Shown here in pieces: positions 33,987 through 42,095 of a stretch of 64,000 nt of DNA. Position 1 is the first letter of the stretch. Every line of letters starts with the position of its first letter. The stretch is from Sanguibacter gelidistatuariae (GTDB taxonomy: Bacteria > Actinomycetota > Actinomycetes > Actinomycetales > Cellulomonadaceae): NCBI RefSeq assembly GCF_900096585.1, contig NZ_FMYH01000005.1:270835-334834 (forward strand), read 5' to 3'. Below the pieces are notes generated by a model. That model made no database searches. It was not told the origin of the DNA and was given only the letters and a program-made list of their open reading frames with translations. A program made the position numbers and the translations under genes.

Positions 33987-34060
33987 CGACGGGGTCGTCC
34001 ATTTTGCTTGGGGTCGTCTATCTGAATAGACGACCCCAAGCAAAATGGACGACCCCGTCG
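33987..34060. repeat. 35-bp perfect palindrome with 4-nt loop
   Basis: Both arms match without error around the loop CTGA. Each arm contains GGGGTCGTC twice, separated by the AT-rich block CATTTTGCTT (or complements), so it is both inverted and internally repeated. It sits between the convergent zinc-ribbon and yaaA genes, where a bidirectional terminator or an intergenic mobile palindrome would fit. Confidence 0.9.
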
Positions 34061-34120
34061 TCGTATCTCGGTGGGATCCGGCTCCCTGGAGGTGGCGTCA
34101 GGTCGGTTGGGACCGAGTTG

Positions 34121-34897
34121 TCAGGCGACGACGAGTTCGAGGGTTGAGGCGCCGTTCTTGCCTTCGATGAGGGTGGCGTCGATGAGCGTCGTGCCGACGA
34201 GCTCGTGGGCGGCCTTGTAGACATCCTCGGCCGTGCGGGGTTCCGCACCGTCGCGGGTGAGCAGGTGCCGGGTGAGCAGGCCCCGGGTGTGCTTGGCGTT
34301 GTGGGAGACGACCGACTGCTTGCCGTCGAGCTCGCGCAGGACCCGCACGCTCACCCAGTCGGTCCCCTTCCCCGGCTTCCACGCGGCCAGATACGCCGCC
34401 GAGCGGCAGTCGACGACGACGTCGCCGGCTGCGCGTGGGGCGAGGACCTTCTCCAGCAGCGGCCGCCACGTCGGCGCGAGCGGGCCGACGCCGGGCAGGT
34501 CGGTCCCCATGGACAGCCGGTAGGCGGGCACGACGTCGCCCGGTCCTACCGCGCCCCACAGGGCGGAGATGGTCCGCACGCTCGCCGCGGCCAGCTCGGT
34601 CTGAGCAGGGGAGAGGTCGTCGAGGCCGGCCGCCGCGTAGAGGACCCCGGTGTAGACCTGACCGGCAGGGGCTGCTGGTTCGGTGTCCAGGCGGGTGTTG
34701 CGCGCGACGTCGTCGGCCAGGCTCGGGCCGACGCCGAGGATGTCGAGTGCGTTCCGGCGGGCGCTGGCGCGGGCGAGCGCGCGCAGCACCTTGGTGCGGT
34801 GCCGGGTGAGCGAGGGGGCGCTCAGCCGTGCCAGGTCGACGGGGCTGCCGGAGGTCGCGGGGGTCTTGCCTTCGGACGGGGGCAGCAGGATGAGCAC
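34121..34897 (-). CDS. yaaA: YaaA-family peroxide stress protein
   Basis: 258 residues of the YaaA/DUF328 family: LPPSEGKTP at the N-terminus, YTGVLYAAAGLDDLS, YRLSMGTDLPGVGPL and the helix-hairpin end VSHNAKHTRGLLTRHLL. E. coli YaaA limits intracellular iron and DNA damage during peroxide stress and binds DNA. The start is a GTG with no visible ribosome site, so a leaderless message is likely. Confidence 0.85.
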   Translation of the reverse strand: MLILLPPSEGKTPATSGSPVDLARLSAPSLTRHRTKVLRALARASARRNALDILGVGPSLADDVARNTRLDTEPAAPAGQVYTGVLYAAAGLDDLSPAQTELAAASVRTISALWGAVGPGDVVPAYRLSMGTDLPGVGPLAPTWRPLLEKVLAPRAAGDVVVDCRSAAYLAAWKPGKGTDWVSVRVLRELDGKQSVVSHNAKHTRGLLTRHLLTRDGAEPRTAEDVYKAAHELVGTTLIDATLIEGKNGASTLELVVA

Positions 34898-34993
34898 GAG
34901 GTGAGTCTAGGCGTCGCCTGAGGTCTGCGGTGAGCGCACCCGACCTACGGCTGCCTTTGCGTGGCCTGACGGTGGGCAGTAGATTCGCGCCTC

Positions 34994-35380
34994 ATGGGCC
35001 AGTTCAAGGTGTACGGCAGGCGATCAGAGTGGATCGACCGACGCGAGGCACTGAGCGATCAGCTGCACGCGGCCCTGGTCAGCGCCTGGCAGTTCCCCCA
35101 GGAGAAGCGCTTTCAGCGCTTCCTCTGGATGGACGACGACGACCTGGTCGCCCCGCAGCGCGGGCCGGGATACCTCGTGATCGAGCTGGTGGCCTTCACC
35201 GGTCGCTCGCCCGAGGCCAAGCGCGAACTCATCCGGCAGGTCTACACCCGGGTCTGCGGCGCCTTCGACCTGCCCGTCGCCGACCTCGAGCTGGTGATCC
35301 TGGAGAGCCCACAGATGAACTGGGGGATCCGCGGCACGAGCGGCGACGAGCTCGCGCTCGGGTACACCGTCACGGTGTGA
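34994..35380 (+). CDS. Tautomerase-superfamily protein lacking Pro1
   Basis: 128 residues matching the tautomerase_2-like family over its length (RREALSDQLHAALVSAWQFPQEKRFQRF, LVIELVAFTGRSPEAKRELIRQVY, LVILESPQMNWGIRGTSGDELALGYTV). Family members start Met-Pro, and the N-terminal proline is the catalytic base. Here the codon after ATG is GGC (MGQFKVYG), so the base is absent. Either the protein has another role or the activity is lost. No upstream start would create an N-terminal proline. Confidence 0.8.
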   Translation: MGQFKVYGRRSEWIDRREALSDQLHAALVSAWQFPQEKRFQRFLWMDDDDLVAPQRGPGYLVIELVAFTGRSPEAKRELIRQVYTRVCGAFDLPVADLELVILESPQMNWGIRGTSGDELALGYTVTV

Positions 35381-35442
35381 GCGGCGCAGGCGCGCGCCCG
35401 TGCGCCAGTCATCACATGGCAACTAGCAGAGGAGCGCTTCAG

Positions 35443-35649
35443 ATGGTTCGTTTTGTTCTGGACGTCGATCTTGACGAGGTGGTGGGAGACCCTGCCGAGG
35501 AGCTGTCCCGGATCCTGCGGTACTGGGCTGGGAACGTGAAGCACTACCCGTTCGAGCCCGGTGCGACCGAGGTGGTGTCCGACTCCGCCTATACACCCGT
35601 GGGTCGTTGGTTCATCACCGCGGAACCTGCGCCAGGCGCTGAAGGCTAG
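35443..35649 (+). CDS. Hypothetical 68-residue protein
   Basis: Small acidic protein (VLDVDLDEVVGDPAEELSRILRYWAGN, then EVVSDSAYTPVGRW). No family recognised. AGAGGAG lies at ideal spacing before the chosen ATG; an in-frame ATG nine codons upstream lacks a site. Its TAG stop overlaps the stop of the convergent Nudix gene (shared CTAG). Confidence 0.65.
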   Translation: MVRFVLDVDLDEVVGDPAEELSRILRYWAGNVKHYPFEPGATEVVSDSAYTPVGRWFITAEPAPGAEG

Positions 35650-36191
35650 GACACTCGGCCGAGGGCGATCGCCGCGTACATGAGGGCGGCGACGGTCTCG
35701 CCGTCGGTGATCGTGCCGTCCTTCACGAGGTCGAGCGCCTGCGCCCATGGCACGCGGCGGAGGCCGACGATGCCTTCCTCCGCCTGTTCGTTCGGCTCGC
35801 CGGACTCGTGCAGCCCGCGCGCCAGGAAGACGTGCTCGGGTGCGTGGCAGACGCCGTTGAGCGTGAACATGTCACCGATGCGTTCCCAGGAGTCCGCGAC
35901 CAGGCCGGTCTCCTCGCGCAGCTCGCGCTGCGCGGCGACGAGCAGGTCCTCCCCGTCCGAGCCGCCCGCGGGGACCTCGAGCGAGACCCGACCCGTCGTG
36001 TACCGCTCGACCTCGACCAGCACGACCTCGCCCGCGTCGGTGAGCGGGACGATGAAGACCGCAGGGTTGCGAATCTCGACCACTCCGTAGATGCCGTCAG
36101 AGCCGTCAGGCCGCTCGACGGAGTCCTCGCGGACCCGGATCCAGGGGTTCTCGTACACGACTGAGGATGAGCGGGTCTGCCAGGTTGCCAT
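35646..36191 (-). CDS. Nudix hydrolase, ADP-ribose pyrophosphatase type
   Basis: 181 residues. The Nudix box starts at about residue 77: GSDGEDLLVAAQRELREETGL, with the REL-x-EE core binding magnesium. The preceding TTGRVSLEVPAGG is typical of the ADP-sugar pyrophosphatase subgroup, which splits ADP-ribose to AMP and ribose-5-phosphate. Substrate specificity is not proven. The start ATG before ATWQT is preferred; another start a few codons earlier is possible. Confidence 0.85.
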   Translation of the reverse strand: MATWQTRSSSVVYENPWIRVREDSVERPDGSDGIYGVVEIRNPAVFIVPLTDAGEVVLVEVERYTTGRVSLEVPAGGSDGEDLLVAAQRELREETGLVADSWERIGDMFTLNGVCHAPEHVFLARGLHESGEPNEQAEEGIVGLRRVPWAQALDLVKDGTITDGETVAALMYAAIALGRVS

Positions 36192-36313
36192 GGCGTCAAT
36201 CCTTGCACGCACCTCCGACACGCGTGCGGCCTTACGGCCGGGCCGCGGCTCGGCTGCGACACGGCTGCGGTGATCGGGACGGATGCGATCCCGCGGTCCC
36301 GTATCCTTGACCA

Positions 36314-36699
36314 CGCGGATGAGTTGGCTAGACGGCCGCGTCAGGGTTTCGGCCCTGCCGAGGAACGTCCGGGCTCCACAGGGCAAGGTGGTGGGTAACG
36401 CCCACCCGGGGTGACCCGCGGGACAGTGCCACAGAAAGTAGACCGCCGGAGCGCTTGCGCATCCGGTAAGGGTGAAACGGTGGTGTAAGAGACCACCAGC
36501 GCGCCGGGTGACCGGCGCGGCTAGGTAAACCCCACCTGGAGCAAGGTCAGACAGAGTGCGTTTGAGGGCTGCTCGCCCGAGCACTTGGGTAGACCGCTGG
36601 AGGCGTGCGGCAACGTACGTCGTAGATGGATGGTCGTCGCCTGCGCGGGGGTAACCGTGCGTGGGAACAGAACCCGGCGTACCGGCCAGCTCATCCGCA
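36314..36699 (+). ncRNA. rnpB: RNase P RNA (bacterial class A)
   Basis: The 5' GCGGATGAGTTGGC pairs with the 3' GCCAGCTCATCCGC as helix P1-P2. Conserved blocks are present: GAGGAACGTCCGGGCTCCAC, GGGTAACGCCC, ACAGTGCCACAGAAA, GGTAAGGGTGAAA, GGTGTAAGAGACCACCAGC, CTAGGTAAACCCCAC and AGACAGAACCC-like segments near the 3' end. The ends are set from the terminal helix and may be off by a few bases. A TATCCT-like -10 lies about 7 bases upstream. It is the catalytic RNA for tRNA 5' maturation. Confidence 0.93.
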
Positions 36700-36807
36700 C
36701 ACCCCCACGTACCGGTCGAGGCCGGCGATCCTGCGCGCGCCGCAGTTGATCGCGACGGCGCGGCGATGACGGCTGCGCCGTGACCCAGGCCACGACGGTT
36801 GAATGCG

Positions 36808-36826
36808 CAACTAAAGTATTGAGTTG
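36808..36826. promoter_or_regulatory. AT-rich inverted repeat upstream of the STAS gene
   Basis: CAACT-N9-AGTTG lies in a short AT-rich block in otherwise GC-rich DNA, about 130 bp before the STAS start. The block also holds AAGATATTGCCAAGAT, a short direct repeat of AAGAT. It looks like a promoter/operator region; no factor can be named, and a FliA-type promoter was tested by eye and does not fit the spacing. Confidence 0.35.
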
Positions 36827-36953
36827 GTCAAGATATTGCCAAGATCGTCGATGGCTGCTTAAACTCGAAGCGAGAGGCGCGGCGGGTGAACCCACTTCAG
36901 GGTCTGAGCTCGGGGGCGTGCCTCACCGCACGAGAGTGCGAGAGCGGAGTGGC

Positions 36954-37298
36954 ATGGACAAGCTGGGCACAACTATCGGTGGCATCCGGCTGCAGGAAGA
37001 GCTGGGTTATTCGATCGTCGACATGTGGGGTGAGGTCGACGGAGCGCTCCGCCCCGAGGCGAGCGCGGCTCTGGCCCGCGCCCTCGACCGCGACCTGCCG
37101 GTGATCATCGACACCTCTCGAGTGACGTTCATCGACTCCACCGGGATCGCCTTCCTGGTGCAGTTCTACACGATCGGCCAGGAAGAAGGCCTCAAGGTCA
37201 CCCTGCGCAACCCGCCGACCGTGGTCAGCGACGTGCTGGCGATGCTCGGCGTCGACGAGTTCCTCACCCGCGGGCCCGTGCCCGTCCCAGCCCGCTAG
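36954..37298 (+). CDS. STAS-domain protein (anti-sigma factor antagonist type)
   Basis: 114 residues forming one STAS domain: [42 protein letters not shown]. Ser62 in the DSTG motif is the residue phosphorylated by partner kinases in SpoIIAA/RsbV-type antagonists. No anti-sigma factor or sigma gene is adjacent, so the partner is elsewhere. AGCGGAG precedes the ATG. Its stop overlaps that of the convergent glucokinase (CTAG). Confidence 0.88.
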   Translation: MDKLGTTIGGIRLQEELGYSIVDMWGEVDGALRPEASAALARALDRDLPVIIDTSRVTFIDSTGIAFLVQFYTIGQEEGLKVTLRNPPTVVSDVLAMLGVDEFLTRGPVPVPAR

Positions 37299-38068
37299 CG
37301 CGCCTTCGACGCCAGCGACGCCGCGCCGACGATCCCGGCTGCGTTGCGCAACGTGGCCGGGATGATCCTGGCGCGTAGGTCGAGCAGCGGCAGGAACTTT
37401 TCGTGGTGCTTGCTCACCCCGCCGCCCACGACGATGAGGTCAGGGGAGAAGAGGAACTCGATCGTCTCGAAGTAGCGCTGCAGGCGCTGCGCCCACTCCT
37501 CCCAGCTGAGGTCCTCCCGGGACCGGGCACTGTCCGCGGCCCGGCTCTCGGCGTCGTGCCCGTCGATCTGCAGGTGTCCCAGCTCGGTGTTGGGGACCAG
37601 AAGGCCGTCGACGAGCAGCGCGCTGCCGATGCCTGTGCCGAGCGTGGCGACGAACACGACCCCGTCCACGTCCTTGGCCGCGCCGTAGGCCGCTTCGCCG
37701 ACGCCGGCCGCGTCGGCGTCGTTCACTCCGACGACCCGGCGGCCCAACGCCGCGGAGACGACCTCGTCGAGGTTCACCCCGGCCCAGGACTGGTCGAGGT
37801 TCGCGATCGAGGGGACCAGGCCGTGCAGGATCGGTGCGGGGAAGGCGACCCCGACCGGGGTGCTGGAGGGCAGGTCGAAGCTGGCGACGAGCTCGGCGAT
37901 GACCGCAGTCACGGCCTCCGGCGTCGAGCCCTCGGGGGTGGGGATGCGCAGCCGGTCGGCTGCAAACTCACCCGTGCGCAGGTCGACCGGGGCGCCTTTG
38001 ATCCCGCTGCCGCCGACGTCGATGCCGAAGGCGTGGTGGTTCTTCTTGTGATCGTGGTGGTTGCTCAT
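37295..38068 (-). CDS. ppgK: Polyphosphate glucokinase
   Basis: 257 residues of the ROK family, polyphosphate/ATP glucokinase branch: [21 protein letters not shown] (phosphate 1), [47 protein letters not shown] and [13 protein letters not shown]. It phosphorylates glucose at O6 with polyphosphate or ATP. The His/Lys-rich N-terminus ([11 protein letters not shown]) is unusual and could bind polyphosphate or metal; that is speculation. The ATG overlaps the stop of map (ATGA), so the two are coupled. Confidence 0.9.
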   Translation of the reverse strand: MSNHHDHKKNHHAFGIDVGGSGIKGAPVDLRTGEFAADRLRIPTPEGSTPEAVTAVIAELVASFDLPSSTPVGVAFPAPILHGLVPSIANLDQSWAGVNLDEVVSAALGRRVVGVNDADAAGVGEAAYGAAKDVDGVVFVATLGTGIGSALLVDGLLVPNTELGHLQIDGHDAESRAADSARSREDLSWEEWAQRLQRYFETIEFLFSPDLIVVGGGVSKHHEKFLPLLDLRARIIPATLRNAAGIVGAASLASKAR

Positions 38069-38937
38069 GGCAGGGTCAGGATCTCCGCTCCGGTTTCGGT
38101 GACGACCAGGGTGTGCTCGAACTGCGCCGTGCGGCGTCCGTCTGCGGTCACGACGGTCCAGCCGTCGTCCCACATCTTCCAGTCATTCGTGCCCAGGGTG
38201 AGCATCGGCTCGATCGTGAACACCATGCCGGGCGCGATCACGGTGTCGTAGTTCGGTGCGGCGTCGTAGTGCGGGATGACCAGGCCGGAGTGGAAGGCCT
38301 CGCCGACGCCGTGCCCGGTGTAGTCGCGGACCGTCCCGTAGCCGAAACGGTCGGCGTACTTCTCGATGACCCGGCCGATGACGTTGACCTCACGCCCGGG
38401 CTTCACGGCCTTGATGGCGCGGGCCAGGGCCTCGCGGGTCCGCTCGATCAGCAGGGCGGACTCCTCATCGAGCTGGCCGACCCCGAAGGTCGCGTTGTTG
38501 TCACCGTGCACCCCGCCGATGAAGGCGGTGATGTCGACGTTGACGATGTCGCCGTCGAGCAGAACCGTGGAGTCCGGGATCCCGTGGCAGATGACCTCGT
38601 TGATCGACGTGCACAGGGACTTGGTGAACCCGCGGTACCCGAGGGTCGAGGGGTAGGCGTGGTGGTCGAGCAGGAACTCGTGACCGATCCGGTCGAGCGC
38701 ATCGGTCGTCACGCCCGGCGCCACATGCTTGCCGACCTCCTCCAGCGCCTGGGCCGCGATCCGCGACGCCACCCGGATCCGCTCGATCACCTCAGGCGCG
38801 ACGACGTCGCTGCCCTCGTAGGGCGCGGGGTTCTTCTTGCCGACATACTCGGGCCGGGGGATCGAGGCCGGGACGGACAGGACCGGGGTGACGGTTCCCG
38901 GGGTGAGCAACGGACGGGTGACTGACGCTGAAGACAT
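38065..38937 (-). CDS. map: Methionine aminopeptidase type I
   Basis: 290 residues, with the extended N-terminus seen in actinobacterial MetAP ([18 protein letters not shown], a PxxP-like linker). Metal ligands of the pita-bread fold are the two Asp in [19 protein letters not shown], His in [13 protein letters not shown], Glu in FTIEPML and Glu in AQFEHTLVV. It removes the initiator methionine from nascent proteins. Upstream and divergent is the small SPOR-like gene. Confidence 0.93.
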   Translation of the reverse strand: MSSASVTRPLLTPGTVTPVLSVPASIPRPEYVGKKNPAPYEGSDVVAPEVIERIRVASRIAAQALEEVGKHVAPGVTTDALDRIGHEFLLDHHAYPSTLGYRGFTKSLCTSINEVICHGIPDSTVLLDGDIVNVDITAFIGGVHGDNNATFGVGQLDEESALLIERTREALARAIKAVKPGREVNVIGRVIEKYADRFGYGTVRDYTGHGVGEAFHSGLVIPHYDAAPNYDTVIAPGMVFTIEPMLTLGTNDWKMWDDGWTVVTADGRRTAQFEHTLVVTETGAEILTLP

Positions 38938-39061
38938 ACTCGCAGTCTACGGACTCGCGGAGGACCGCGACCGCTGAGCAACCCGGTTCACCCGGGCCGT
39001 GGAACGATGGGCGTGTGCGCAGCGCTGCCGAGGCGCCGCACTGACCAGGAGGAGGAGCCAG

Positions 39062-39250
39062 ATGGCCGAGGAGTTCTACTTCAACACCAAGACCCGCCAG
39101 GTCGAGGTCGGCAAGCCGTCGACCTGGAGCCACCGGATGGGGCCCTACCCCACCCGAGAGGCGGCCGAACGTGCGCTGCAGATCGCACAGGTCCGCACCG
39201 AGACCTGGGACGACGAGTCAGCCGACGACGAGAAGCCCGACGACACCTGA
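39062..39250 (+). CDS. Small SPOR-like protein
   Basis: 62 residues: EEFYFNTKTRQVEVGKPSTWSHRMGPYPTREAAERALQIA, then an acidic tail. This matches the short actinobacterial protein annotated as SPOR-domain containing, often next to map. The role is unknown; no signal peptide, so the peptidoglycan-binding function of classical SPOR domains is doubtful. AGGAGGAG precedes the ATG. Confidence 0.8.
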   Translation: MAEEFYFNTKTRQVEVGKPSTWSHRMGPYPTREAAERALQIAQVRTETWDDESADDEKPDDT

Positions 39251-39267
39251 CGCCCGTCCTCACACTC

Positions 39268-39331
39268 CGCTGAGTGCGGCCGAAAGGCTGGACAAATCGG
39301 ATGTCAGGCAGCCGTCTGACCGCAATCAGCG
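39268..39331. repeat. 64-nt structured intergenic repeat, copy A
   Basis: Begins CGCTGAGTGCGG and ends CCGCAATCAGCG (one mismatch in the outer 12-bp stem). Inside, AGGCTG pairs with CAGCC, with GACA/TGTC as an extra inner pair. It lies between the convergent SPOR-like and panB genes. The most diverged of the three copies. Confidence 0.85.
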
Positions 39332-39355
39332 AGGGGGAGCGAGGGCGGCGAAGGG

Positions 39356-40210
39356 TCAGTGCTCGTACTGGTGCTCCGCGGCCGGGAAGGTCTGGGCCTG
39401 CACCTCGCTGACGTAGGCCTGTGCTGCGCCCGCGAGGGCCGCCCCGACCTGGCCGAACTGCTTGGCGAAGCGAGGCGACCAGTCGCCCATCCCCGCCATG
39501 TCGGTCCACACGAGAACCTGGCCGTCGACCTCGGAGCCGGCGCCGATGCCGATCGTGGGGATCCGCAGGATCTCCGTGGCCCGGGCCGCGACCGGGGCTG
39601 GGACCATCTCGAGCACGACCGCGACCGCGCCGGCCTCCTGCAGGGCGAGCGCATCCTCGCAGAGCCGCTCGGCCGCCTCATCACCGCGACCCTGGATGCG
39701 CTTGCCGCCGAGCATGTTCTCCGACTGCGGGGTGAAGCCGAGGTGCCCGAACACCGGGATGCCTGACTGCGTCAGCAGCTCCACGTGCTTGGCGATGCGG
39801 GTGCCGCCCTCCATCTTGATCGCCTGGACGCCGGCTTCCTTGAACATCCGCACCGCGCTGGCGAAGGCCTGCTGCGGGGAGGACTCGTAGGAGCCGAAGG
39901 GCAGGTCGGCTACGACCATCGAGTGCTTGGCGGCCCGAGCCACGGAGCGGGCGGCGAGCACCATCTCGTCCAGGGTGACCGGGATCGTGTTCTCGTAACC
40001 CAGGACGTTGTCGCCCATCGAGTCGCCCACCAGGAGCATGTCGACGCCAGCGGCGTCGAAGATCCGCCCGGTGATCGTGTCGTAGGCGGTGAGCATCGTG
40101 AGCTTGCGCCCGGCCGTCTTGTGCTCGGCAAGGTGCTGCACCCGGAACCGCTTGCGCGCGGCAGGCTCGGCGGGGGAGGGCTGGGAACCGGGAAGGGACT
40201 GCTGGACCAT
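39356..40210 (-). CDS. panB: 3-methyl-2-oxobutanoate hydroxymethyltransferase
   Basis: 284-residue TIM-barrel enzyme of pantothenate/CoA synthesis that adds a hydroxymethyl group from methylene-tetrahydrofolate to ketoisovalerate. Motifs: LTMLTAYDTITGRIFDAAGVDMLLVGDSMGDNVLGY, where the GDS aspartate helps bind Mg; DLPFGSYESSPQQA; AIKMEGG; VFGHLGFTPQS; IPTIGIGAGSEVDGQVLVWTDMAGM. The chosen ATG starts MVQQSLPGS. It follows nadE on the same strand with a 52-bp gap. Confidence 0.95.
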   Translation of the reverse strand: MVQQSLPGSQPSPAEPAARKRFRVQHLAEHKTAGRKLTMLTAYDTITGRIFDAAGVDMLLVGDSMGDNVLGYENTIPVTLDEMVLAARSVARAAKHSMVVADLPFGSYESSPQQAFASAVRMFKEAGVQAIKMEGGTRIAKHVELLTQSGIPVFGHLGFTPQSENMLGGKRIQGRGDEAAERLCEDALALQEAGAVAVVLEMVPAPVAARATEILRIPTIGIGAGSEVDGQVLVWTDMAGMGDWSPRFAKQFGQVGAALAGAAQAYVSEVQAQTFPAAEHQYEH

Positions 40211-40262
40211 GGTGACTACCTCTGCATCGCGGGTCGAGTTCCGAGAAAAGTTCTGACGAAGG

Positions 40263-41921
40263 TCAGGGCCGGGGCTCGCGCCACCGGGACGTGATCGGGA
40301 TGCGCCGGTCCCGCCCGAAGGCGAGGGCGGTGACCTTCGGGCCGAGCGGGTACTGGCGCCTCTTCCATTCTGCCCGGTCCACGAGCGTGACGACCTTGTC
40401 GACCACGTCGGCGTCGAAGCCGCGGGCCAGGAGCTCCGCGCGCCCCTCGGCGTGCTCGATGTAGGCGTCGAGCACCTCGTCGAGCAGGTCGTAGGGCGGC
40501 AGGGAGTCCTGGTCGACCTGCCCCGGGCGGAGCTCGGCTGAGGGTGGCTTGGTGATCGAGCTCTCCGGGATGGGGGGCAGCTCGCCGCGGTCGATCGCGG
40601 CGTTGTTGCGCCACCGGGACAGGGCCCACACGAGGGACTTGTCGACGTCCTTGAGCGGGGCGTAGCCGCCGACGGCGTCCCCGTAGATGGTCGAGTACCC
40701 CACCGCAAGCTCGGACTTGTTGCCGGTCGCCAGCACGAGGTGACCCTCGGCGTTGGACAGCCCCATGAGGATCATCCCGCGCACCCGGGCCTGCAGGTTC
40801 TCCGCGGCCACACCCTCCAGGTGCAGCTGGTCCTGGAAGGCGTCGACCATGGGGGCGATCGACTGCACGCGGTAGTCCGCGCCGATCCGCTTGGCCAGGT
40901 CGGCGGCGTCGTCTTTGGAGTGGTCGGAGGAGTAGACCGAGGGCATCGACACGCCGAAGACGTTCGCGCCGCCGATCGCGTCGGCGCTGATCGCGGCGAC
41001 CAGCGCGGAGTCGATCCCACCGGACAGGCCCAGCACGACGGAGCTGAAGCCGTTCTTGCGCGCGTAGCCGGCCAGCCCGGTGACCAGGGCCTGGTAGATC
41101 TCTTCATGGGGATCGAGCGCGGGGGTGAGCTCGCCGCGGTAGGCAGGAGCGCCGTCGTCGGCCAGGTCCCACACGAGCAGGTGCTCGACGAACTGCGGGG
41201 CACTCGCCAGGACCGACCCGTCGACGCCGACGACGAAGGACCCGCCGTCGAAGACCAGGTCGTCCTGCCCGCCGACCATGTTGATGTAGGCGACCGGGGC
41301 GTTGACCTCTCGGGCGCGGCGGGCGGCGAGCTCGGTGCGCAGGTGACCCTTGCCCTGCTCGAAGGGCGAGCCGTTGAGGACGAGCAGCAGGTCGACGTCG
41401 GCGGCATCCATCTGCGCGACCGGCCCGCCGTCCTGCCAGATGTCCTCGCAGATGACGATGCCGATCTGACGCCCGGACACCTCGATCACGCAGGTCTCGG
41501 AGCCGGGGGCGAAGATCCGGAACTCGTCGAAGACCCCGTAGTTGGGCAGATGGTGCTTGCCGTAGACGGCGCGGACCTGGCCGCCGCTGAGCACCACGGC
41601 CTCGTTGGTGGGTCGCAGGCCCGGGCTGCTGGGGGAGGCCTGCGGGGCACCGACCGAGCCGACCACGACGGTGAGGCCGCCGAGGCCGGTGCGGTCCAGC
41701 TCGGCGGCGATCGCCGCGATCGCGGCCTGCGCGGCGCGCTGGAAGGAAGCCCGCAGGGCGAGGTCCTCGATCGGGTAGCCCGTGACCGTCATCTCCGGGA
41801 AGGCGACGACGTGGGCGCCGGCGGCGGCCGCGCGGGCCGACCACTCGAGGATCGCCTGGGTGTTCTGTTCGATGTCGCCGACGCAGGTGTCGATCTGCGC
41901 GAGCGCGATCCGGATGTCCAT
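40263..41921 (-). CDS. nadE: NAD+ synthase, glutamine-hydrolysing
   Basis: 552 residues. The N-terminal nitrilase-type glutaminase (about 1-265) has Glu in AFPEMTVTGYP, Lys in YGKHHLPNYGVFDE and Cys in VICEDIWQDG. The C-terminal ATP-pyrophosphatase synthetase has the P-loop LGLSGGIDSALVAAI, ATGNKSELAVGYSTIYGD and PPSAELRPGQVDQ. It amidates deamido-NAD using ammonia channelled from glutamine. The ATG before DIRIALAQ is used, with AGGGTGAGA as ribosome site; a GTG three codons upstream is also open. The leader is duplicated (see the 17-bp repeat). Confidence 0.95.
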   Translation of the reverse strand: MDIRIALAQIDTCVGDIEQNTQAILEWSARAAAAGAHVVAFPEMTVTGYPIEDLALRASFQRAAQAAIAAIAAELDRTGLGGLTVVVGSVGAPQASPSSPGLRPTNEAVVLSGGQVRAVYGKHHLPNYGVFDEFRIFAPGSETCVIEVSGRQIGIVICEDIWQDGGPVAQMDAADVDLLLVLNGSPFEQGKGHLRTELAARRAREVNAPVAYINMVGGQDDLVFDGGSFVVGVDGSVLASAPQFVEHLLVWDLADDGAPAYRGELTPALDPHEEIYQALVTGLAGYARKNGFSSVVLGLSGGIDSALVAAISADAIGGANVFGVSMPSVYSSDHSKDDAADLAKRIGADYRVQSIAPMVDAFQDQLHLEGVAAENLQARVRGMILMGLSNAEGHLVLATGNKSELAVGYSTIYGDAVGGYAPLKDVDKSLVWALSRWRNNAAIDRGELPPIPESSITKPPSAELRPGQVDQDSLPPYDLLDEVLDAYIEHAEGRAELLARGFDADVVDKVVTLVDRAEWKRRQYPLGPKVTALAFGRDRRIPITSRWREPRP

Positions 41922-41922
41922 G

Positions 41923-41975
41923 CGTCTCACCCTATTGCCTGGCGTCTAGACATCGATCCGTCTCACCCTATTGCC
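41923..41975. repeat. Two 17-bp direct repeats in the nadE leader
   Basis: CGTCTCACCCTATTGCC occurs twice, its copies starting 36 bp apart. Read on the minus strand, the first copy is GGCAATAGGGTGAGACG, carrying the ribosome site directly upstream of the nadE ATG; the second is an extra copy of the same leader. It may be a short duplication or a paired regulatory site. Confidence 0.8.
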
Positions 41976-42095
41976 AGCCATGGATCCAATCTCCCGACGT
42001 CTATACAGTGAGGCGTTGCACGGATGGATTCAGCTCTGGCGGACCCGAATGCGTGCCGCGCCCCGAGTGGGTGTGGCATCAGGCAGGATGTACTC

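Noticed and set aside
36808..36845. FliA/WhiG-type promoter upstream of the STAS gene
   Set aside because: TAAA is present, but GCC is 22 bp later rather than 15 and the GCCGATA core is not matched.
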